A stretch of 12,144 bases of DNA. Source: DATNBT01 sp964579765 (GTDB lineage: Bacteria > Acidobacteriota > Vicinamibacteria > Vicinamibacterales > CAVVIG01). Below are positions 7,704 to 12,144 of the stretch, one piece after another; position 1 is the stretch's first letter, and every line of letters begins with the position of its first letter. Under the pieces are notes generated by a model. That model did not search any database and was not told the DNA's origin. It worked only from the letters and a program-made list of their open reading frames with translations. Position numbers and translations under genes: made by a program. Where the stretch lies: contig CAZOIK010000051.1 of assembly GCA_964579765.1 (NCBI GenBank), positions 1-12,144 on the forward strand, read 5' to 3'.

Positions 7704-8504
7704 ATGAATCTGGTCCCGCTGGTCCTCTATGCCGCCGCGTTCGTCGCCTACACGCTGCACTTCGCGCGGCGGACGGCGGTCGCCCGCCGGCTCGCGACGA
7801 CGCTGCTGGTCGCGGCGGCGCTCGCGCACACCTTCATCATCGGGATGCAGACGATGCAGGTCGGCCAGGTGCCCGTGTTCGACGCGACCTCGGCCATTTC
7901 CATGTTCGTGTGGCTGCTGGGCATCGCGTATCTCTACACCGAGGTCACCACGGACGAGCGGACGATGGGCGTGTTCATCCTGCCGCTGATGCTCGCGCTG
8001 CAGGCGATTCCGGCCTTCACGACCGACCTCGAGGTCCGCTCGCCGGTGCTGCGCGGCCCGCTGTTCGGCCTCCACGTGTCGTCGCTGCTCTTCGCGTACG
8101 CCAGCTTCGCGCTGGCCTGCGTCATCGGCATCACGTACGTGCTGCTCTTCAAGGAAATCAAGACGAAGCACCTCGGCGTCTTCTACGCGCGGCTGCCGTC
8201 GCTGCAGGTCCTCGATCAGATGAACCAGCGCGCGATCGTCGTCGGCTGGGTGTTCCTGACGATCGGGCTCGTCGCCGGCGTCGTGTTCGCGATTCAGGCG
8301 AAGGTGCCCTCGATGCTGTCACTCGAGGATCCGAAGATCTTCGTGGCCCTCATCTGCTGGGCCGTGTACTCGTTCGAGCTGTTCGCCGCGCGCCGGATCG
8401 GATGGGCGGGCCGCAGGGCGGCCTATCTCTCGGCGCTGGGCTTCGCGATCGTGCTGCTGAACTTCGTGCCGATCAGCTATCTGACCAGCAGCCACAAGTT
8501 CTGA
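7704..8504 (+). CDS. HemX/CcsA-like cytochrome c assembly family membrane protein
   Basis: A 266-residue polytopic membrane protein with about eight hydrophobic segments, of the cytochrome c assembly (CcmC/CcsA/HemX) family. Histidines typical of heme-binding members lie at 42 (AHTFIIG), 124 (GLHVSSLLFAYASF) and 264 (SSHKF). The tryptophan-rich heme-handling motif is degenerate: only DPK (209-211) and Trp219 remain in SLEDPKIFVALICW. Its position directly before hemA, with a one-base stop/start overlap (TGATG), recalls HemX of Bacillus, which lowers HemA levels. I therefore favour HemX-like regulation over cytochrome c maturation, though heme export or assembly is possible. The ATG at 7704 is the first after the repeat; no clear ribosome binding site is visible. 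A weak TACACT at 7685-7690 could be a -10 box. Confidence 0.85.
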   Translation: MNLVPLVLYAAAFVAYTLHFARRTAVARRLATTLLVAAALAHTFIIGMQTMQVGQVPVFDATSAISMFVWLLGIAYLYTEVTTDERTMGVFILPLMLALQAIPAFTTDLEVRSPVLRGPLFGLHVSSLLFAYASFALACVIGITYVLLFKEIKTKHLGVFYARLPSLQVLDQMNQRAIVVGWVFLTIGLVAGVVFAIQAKVPSMLSLEDPKIFVALICWAVYSFELFAARRIGWAGRRAAYLSALGFAIVLLNFVPISYLTSSHKF

Positions 8505-9883
8505 TGCATCTCCTCCTCGTAGGGATCAGCCACAAGACCGCGCCGGTGGACGTGCGCGAGCGCGTGGACTTCCAGGCGCGCGGGCTCGAGCTCGCCCTGC
8601 GCACGCTCGCCGCGCGCAAGCCGGGCGGGAACGGCGGCGAAGTCGCCGTGCTCTCGACCTGCAACCGGGCCGAGCTCTACACGGCGTGCGACGACATCGC
8701 CGCGGCGCGCTCGGAGCTCGTGTCGTTTGTCAGCGCCTTCCACGACCTCGACGCGTCCACGGTCGAGCCGCACGTCTACGACGTCACGGATCTCGACGCC
8801 GCGCGCCACCTCTTCCGCGTCGCCGCCGGGCTCGATTCGCTCGTGGTCGGCGAGCCGCAGATTCTCGGGCAGGTGAAGGAGGCGCACAGCGCCGCGCGCC
8901 AGGCCGAGACCGCCGGTCCGCTGCTCAACCGCCTCTTCCACGCGTGCTTCGCCGTCGGCAAACGCGTGCGCACGGAGACGAACCTCGGGTCGGGCGCGGT
9001 GTCGGTCAGCTACGCCGCGGTGAGCCTGGCGAAGAAGATTTTCGGCGACCTCGCCGGACGCAGCGTCGTCGTCCTCGGCGCCGGCGAGATGGGCAAGCTG
9101 ACCGCCCAGCACATGAAGTCGCAGGGCGTGAAGCACGTGACGATCGTGAGCCGGACGATGGCGCGGGCCGCGCAGACGGCGGAGGCCATCGGCGGCGCGA
9201 CCGCGGCGCGCTGGGAAGACATGGACGCCGCGCTTGCCGACAGCGACATCGTCATCACGGCGACCGGCGCGGCGACGCCGATCCTCACGAAGGCCCGCGT
9301 CGAGTCGGTGATGCGGCCGCGGCGCGGACGGCCGCTGTTCATCATCGACATCGCCGTGCCGCGCGACGTCGAACCCGCGGCCGGCGAGGTCGATCAGGTG
9401 TTCCTCTACAACATCGACGACCTGCAGGCGGCCGTGCGCGAGAACCTGGCGCGGCGGGCGGGCGAAGTGGAGCGCGCGGAAAAGATCGTGGACGAGGAGC
9501 TCGCCAAGTTCGCGATGTGGCTGCGGGCGCGCGGCGTCATCCCGACCGTCGTCGCGCTGCGGCAGTCGTTCGAGGCCATCCGCCGCGCCGAGGTCGAGCG
9601 CCTCGACTTCAAGCTCTCGGCGCTGCCCGCCGAGGCGCGCGACGAAGCCCGCGCGCGCGTGGACGAGATCACGCATCTGCTGGTCGAGAAGCTGCTGCTC
9701 ACGCCGACCGAACAGCTCAAGTCGCTCGCCGATCCCGAGACGGCGACGATGTACGCGGAGGCGATCACGCGCGTGTTCGGGCTGCCGGAGTCGCCGGAGA
9801 AAGAAGCGGACGCGCGCACGGACAACCGCGTCGAGCCCTTCACGCGCGCGAAGCGGTCGGGGCCGTCGGGCCGCCCGCGCTGA
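8504..9883 (+). CDS. hemA: Glutamyl-tRNA reductase
   Basis: Reduces glutamyl-tRNA to glutamate-1-semialdehyde with NADPH, the first committed step of C5-pathway tetrapyrrole synthesis. It is 459 residues. The catalytic domain has GISHKTAPVDVRER (7-20), the nucleophile Cys53 in LSTCNRAELY, and GLDSLVVGEPQILGQVKEA (109-127). The NADPH domain has VLGAGEMGKLTA (190-201) and FIIDIAVPRDVEP (279-291). A helical dimerisation domain follows from about 320 to 430, then a charged tail rich in Arg and Pro. The ATG overlaps the hemX stop by one base and lacks its own ribosome binding site, pointing to translational coupling. The stop at 9881-9883 is two bases before the hemC start. All key residues are present. 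Confidence 0.97.
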   Translation: MHLLLVGISHKTAPVDVRERVDFQARGLELALRTLAARKPGGNGGEVAVLSTCNRAELYTACDDIAAARSELVSFVSAFHDLDASTVEPHVYDVTDLDAARHLFRVAAGLDSLVVGEPQILGQVKEAHSAARQAETAGPLLNRLFHACFAVGKRVRTETNLGSGAVSVSYAAVSLAKKIFGDLAGRSVVVLGAGEMGKLTAQHMKSQGVKHVTIVSRTMARAAQTAEAIGGATAARWEDMDAALADSDIVITATGAATPILTKARVESVMRPRRGRPLFIIDIAVPRDVEPAAGEVDQVFLYNIDDLQAAVRENLARRAGEVERAEKIVDEELAKFAMWLRARGVIPTVVALRQSFEAIRRAEVERLDFKLSALPAEARDEARARVDEITHLLVEKLLLTPTEQLKSLADPETATMYAEAITRVFGLPESPEKEADARTDNRVEPFTRAKRSGPSGRPR

Positions 9884-9885
9884 CC

Positions 9886-10878
9886 GTGTCGCCGCCCCGC
9901 GGAGAGCTTCGCCTCGGCACGCGCGGCAGCCAGCTCGCGCTCTGGCAGGCGAACGCCGTCGCCGCGCGGCTCGCCGCCGCCGGCGCGCCGCCCTGCCGCA
10001 TCGTCGTCATCAAGACCACCGGCGATCGGCTGCAGGATCGGCCGCTGTCGGAGTCTGGCGGCAAGCGGCTGTTCGTCAAGGAAATCGAAGACGCGCTGCT
10101 GCGCGGCGACGTGGATCTCGCCGTGCACAGCAGCAAGGACATGCCCGCGCTGCTGCCCGACGGGCTGACGATCGGTGGCGTGTTGCCACGCGAAGATCCG
10201 CATGACGCGTTGGTGTTACCTGTCAGGGCAGAGGGCAAAGAGCACAGGGCAGCAAGTACGCTTGCCCTGAGCCCCCTGCCCTCCGCCCTGGTAGACCTCC
10301 TCGGCCCCGCTCCGTCGATCGGGACGGGCAGTGTCCGGCGCGTCGCGCAGCTGCTGAACCTCTTTCCCAATGCCCGCTTCGCGAACGTGCGCGGCAACGT
10401 GGACACGCGGCTGCGGAAGCTCGACGCCGGCGAGCACGACGCGATCGTCCTGGCCGCCGCCGGCCTGCGGCGGCTCGGCTTCGAGTCGCGCGTCTCCATG
10501 ACGCTCGCCGCCGACATCTGCGTCCCGGCGCCGGGACAGGGCATCGTCGCGATCGAGATCCGGCAGGACGACCAGGCCGCGCGCGAGTTCGTCGCGCGCA
10601 TCAGCGACGCGGACGCGGCGGCCGCGCTCGACGCGGAGCGTGGAGTGGTCGAGGCGCTCGGCGGCGGCTGCCAGACGCCCATCGGGGCGCTCGCCACACC
10701 GGCCGCCGGCGACAGCCTCGAGCTCGTCGGAGCGGTCGCGTCGCTCGACGGCCGCCGCGTGCTGCGCGCGCGGGCGCAGGCGCGCCGCGCGGACGCCGCC
10801 GAGCTCGGCATGCGCGTCGGCCACGAGCTGCTCGCGAAGGGCGCGGGTGAGATACTGTCCGAGGTCCGCGCGCAATGA
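9886..10878 (+). CDS. hemC: Hydroxymethylbilane synthase (porphobilinogen deaminase) with palindromic insertion
   Basis: Polymerises four porphobilinogens into hydroxymethylbilane. It is 330 residues from a GTG start two bases after the hemA stop; E. coli HemC has 313. Motifs in order are LGTRGSQLALWQAN (10-23), KTTGDRLQD (43-51), LFVKEIEDALL (62-72), DLAVHSSKDMP with catalytic Asp85, IGTGSVRRVAQLL (145-157), RGNVDTRLRKLD (169-180), VPAPGQGIVAIE (213-224), and GGGCQTPIGA with the dipyrromethane-anchoring Cys262. Between DALV (107-110) and IGTGS there are 34 residues where E. coli has about 16. The extra sequence is encoded by a 67-bp imperfect palindrome. The insert lies in a surface loop between conserved motifs, so activity is probably kept. 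The stop overlaps the next gene (ATGA). Confidence 0.96.
   Translation: MSPPRGELRLGTRGSQLALWQANAVAARLAAAGAPPCRIVVIKTTGDRLQDRPLSESGGKRLFVKEIEDALLRGDVDLAVHSSKDMPALLPDGLTIGGVLPREDPHDALVLPVRAEGKEHRAASTLALSPLPSALVDLLGPAPSIGTGSVRRVAQLLNLFPNARFANVRGNVDTRLRKLDAGEHDAIVLAAAGLRRLGFESRVSMTLAADICVPAPGQGIVAIEIRQDDQAAREFVARISDADAAAALDAERGVVEALGGGCQTPIGALATPAAGDSLELVGAVASLDGRRVLRARAQARRADAAELGMRVGHELLAKGAGEILSEVRAQ
10224..10290. repeat. Imperfect palindrome inserted in frame within hemC
   Basis: The arms 10224-10256 and 10261-10290 fold around the loop tacg (10257-10260). Going outward there are aag/ctt and cagggc/gccctg with a 3-nt bulge, then gagggca/tgccctc, then cagggc/gccctg. I count about 25 base pairs and five mismatched pairs. 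Each arm repeats the motif agggca. The composition (runs of agggca and tgccct) differs from the rest of hemC. It encodes HemC residues 113-136, which have no counterpart in typical homologues. This resembles palindromic elements known to insert into genes in other bacteria, such as the Rickettsia palindromic elements; that family relationship is not claimed. Confidence 0.8.
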
Positions 10879-12144
10879 GCATCGTCTACCTGATCGGCGC
10901 CGGTCCGGGCGATCCGGGCCTCATCACCGTCCGCGGGATGGAGTGCCTCGCGGCGGCGGACGTCGTCGTCTACGACCATCTCGTGAACCCGCGGCTGCTG
11001 CGCCATGCGCGCGCCGACGCCGAGAAGATCGACGTGGGCGCCGCCGCGCCCGCGCCGACGCAGCAGGACGCCATCTCGTACCTGCTCGTCGAGAAGGCGC
11101 GCGAGGGCAAGACCGTCGCGCGGCTGAAGTGGGGCGACCCGTTCGTGTTCGATCACGGCGGCTCGGAAGCGCTCTTCCTGCACGAGCAGGGCGTGCGGTT
11201 CGAGGTCGTACCCGGCGTGCCGGCCGGGCTCGCCGCGGCGACCTACGCGGGCGTGCCGCTCACCTATCCTGGCGGCGGCGATACGCTGACGTTCATCCGG
11301 GGACACGAAGACGGCGGCAAGACGCGCGCGTCCGTCGACTGGAAGAGCCTCGCGCGGCTCGACGGCACCCTCGTCTGCTACGCGGGGCCCGACCAACTCC
11401 CGGGCATCCTGAACGCGCTGCTCGCGAACGGGCGTCCGCCTGACGATTCCGCCGCGCTCGTGTACAACGGCACGCTGCCGACGCAGGAGACGACGCTCGG
11501 CACGCTCGAAGAGATCGCCGCGCGCGCGAAGGACGCGACCGACAGGCGGACGGCCATCCTCATCGTCGGCCGCGTCGCGGCCTTGCGCGAGCACCTGCGC
11601 TGGTTCGACGCGCGCCCGCTCTTCGGCAAGCGCGTCCTTGTCACGCGTCCCCGCGAGCAGGCCGGCGAGCTCGTGGATCTGCTCGAAACGCTCGGCGCCG
11701 AAGCGATCGAAGCGGCGCTCATCCGCATCGTCCCGCCCGAAGACTACGGGCCGCTCGATCACGCCTGCAGCAACGCCGGAGAGTTCGACTGGATTGTGTT
11801 CTCGAGCGTGAACTCCGTCGACGCGTTCATGGCGCGCCTGCATGAAGCGGGGCTCGATCTGCGCGCGCTCAAGGGCGTGAAGGTGTGCGCGGTCGGCACC
11901 GCCACCGGCGCGCGCCTGGCCAGGGCGGGGCTGCGCGTGGATCTGATCCCGAAGGCGTTCAAGGCCGACGCGGTCGTGCAGGCGCTCGCGGCGGCAGGCG
12001 ACGCGAACGGCCTGAAGGTGCTCTTCCCGCGCGCCGACATCGGGCGCGAAGTGGTGCCCGAAGAGCTCCGGAAGCGCGGCGCGGAGGTCACCGAGGTCAT
12101 TGCGTATCGCACGGTGATGGCCGACCCCGAGCGCGACGGCGAAC
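10875..12144 (+). CDS. cobA-hemD: Fused uroporphyrinogen-III C-methyltransferase / uroporphyrinogen-III synthase, 3' end beyond window
   Basis: A two-domain enzyme of siroheme/cobalamin and heme synthesis; 423 codons are visible. The N-terminal methyltransferase domain (about 1-245) has VYLIGAGPGDPGLITVRG (4-21), VVYDHLV (31-37), VVPGVPAGLAAATYAGVPLT (111-130) and DWKSLARLDGTLVCYAG (155-171). The linker WFDARPLFGKRVLVTRPREQ (243-262) leads into the HemD domain, with DWIVFSSVNSVDAF (305-318), AVGTATGARL (339-348), VLFPRADIGRE (392-402) and VIAYRTV (408-414). About 80 residues of HemD should lie beyond the right edge. Two usually strict methyltransferase motifs are altered: VGAAAPAPTQQ stands where VGKRxGxHxxxQ is usual, and RLKWGDPFVFDHGG where RLKGGDPFVFGRGG is usual. 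The ATG overlaps the hemC stop by four bases. Confidence 0.93.
   Translation, partial: MSIVYLIGAGPGDPGLITVRGMECLAAADVVVYDHLVNPRLLRHARADAEKIDVGAAAPAPTQQDAISYLLVEKAREGKTVARLKWGDPFVFDHGGSEALFLHEQGVRFEVVPGVPAGLAAATYAGVPLTYPGGGDTLTFIRGHEDGGKTRASVDWKSLARLDGTLVCYAGPDQLPGILNALLANGRPPDDSAALVYNGTLPTQETTLGTLEEIAARAKDATDRRTAILIVGRVAALREHLRWFDARPLFGKRVLVTRPREQAGELVDLLETLGAEAIEAALIRIVPPEDYGPLDHACSNAGEFDWIVFSSVNSVDAFMARLHEAGLDLRALKGVKVCAVGTATGARLARAGLRVDLIPKAFKADAVVQALAAAGDANGLKVLFPRADIGREVVPEELRKRGAEVTEVIAYRTVMADPERDGE

Noticed and set aside
9840..11843. Minus-strand open frame of 667 codons opposite hemC and cobA-hemD
   Set aside because: Antisense shadow of well-recognised genes; no recognisable domain.

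Overview
This is a GC-rich (about two-thirds G+C) chromosomal segment, probably from an Acidobacteriota bacterium. The class Vicinamibacteria seems likely, but that is inference. The pointers are a tandem pair of secreted von Willebrand factor A proteins of the type typical of acidobacteria, a heme operon in the order hemX-hemA-hemC-cobA/hemD, and several palindromic intergenic repeats. I saw no tRNA, rRNA, CRISPR array or transposase.

The left half (about 1-5676, minus strand) is a respiratory complex I operon transcribed right to left: nuoA, nuoC, nuoD, nuoH, nuoJ, nuoK and the first 519 codons of nuoL, which runs off the left edge. Most junctions are 1-nt stop/start overlaps, so translation is probably coupled. 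A near-consensus sigma70-type promoter (TTGACA, 17-bp spacer, TATAAA) lies just upstream of nuoA. The gene set is incomplete in a patterned way. nuoB, nuoE, nuoF, nuoG and nuoI are missing from their usual places, and these are the Fe-S cluster subunits. Every subunit present lacks Fe-S clusters.

A divergent 160-bp region (5677-5836) holds the nuoA promoter and a -10 box placed as in leaderless genes. To its right, on the plus strand, are two overlapping genes for exported VWFA-family proteins (5837-7623). The second has an intact metal-binding (MIDAS) site; the first has lost it.

From 7704 to the right edge is a tightly coupled tetrapyrrole operon: a HemX/CcsA-like membrane protein, glutamyl-tRNA reductase (hemA), hydroxymethylbilane synthase (hemC), and a fused uroporphyrinogen-III methyltransferase/uroporphyrinogen-III synthase, cut by the right edge. 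Together these carry glutamyl-tRNA towards uroporphyrinogen III and siroheme/cobalamin precursors. The aminomutase (hemL) and hemB are not in the window.

The least expected content is a set of short palindromic sequences of at least four designs: an octamer-based inverted repeat between nuoJ and nuoK, a very GC-rich hairpin between nuoD and nuoH, a 60-bp cloverleaf-like element between the VWFA pair and hemX, and a 67-bp imperfect palindrome inserted in frame inside hemC. Apart from the nuoA promoter region, every gap longer than about 20 bp holds such an element.
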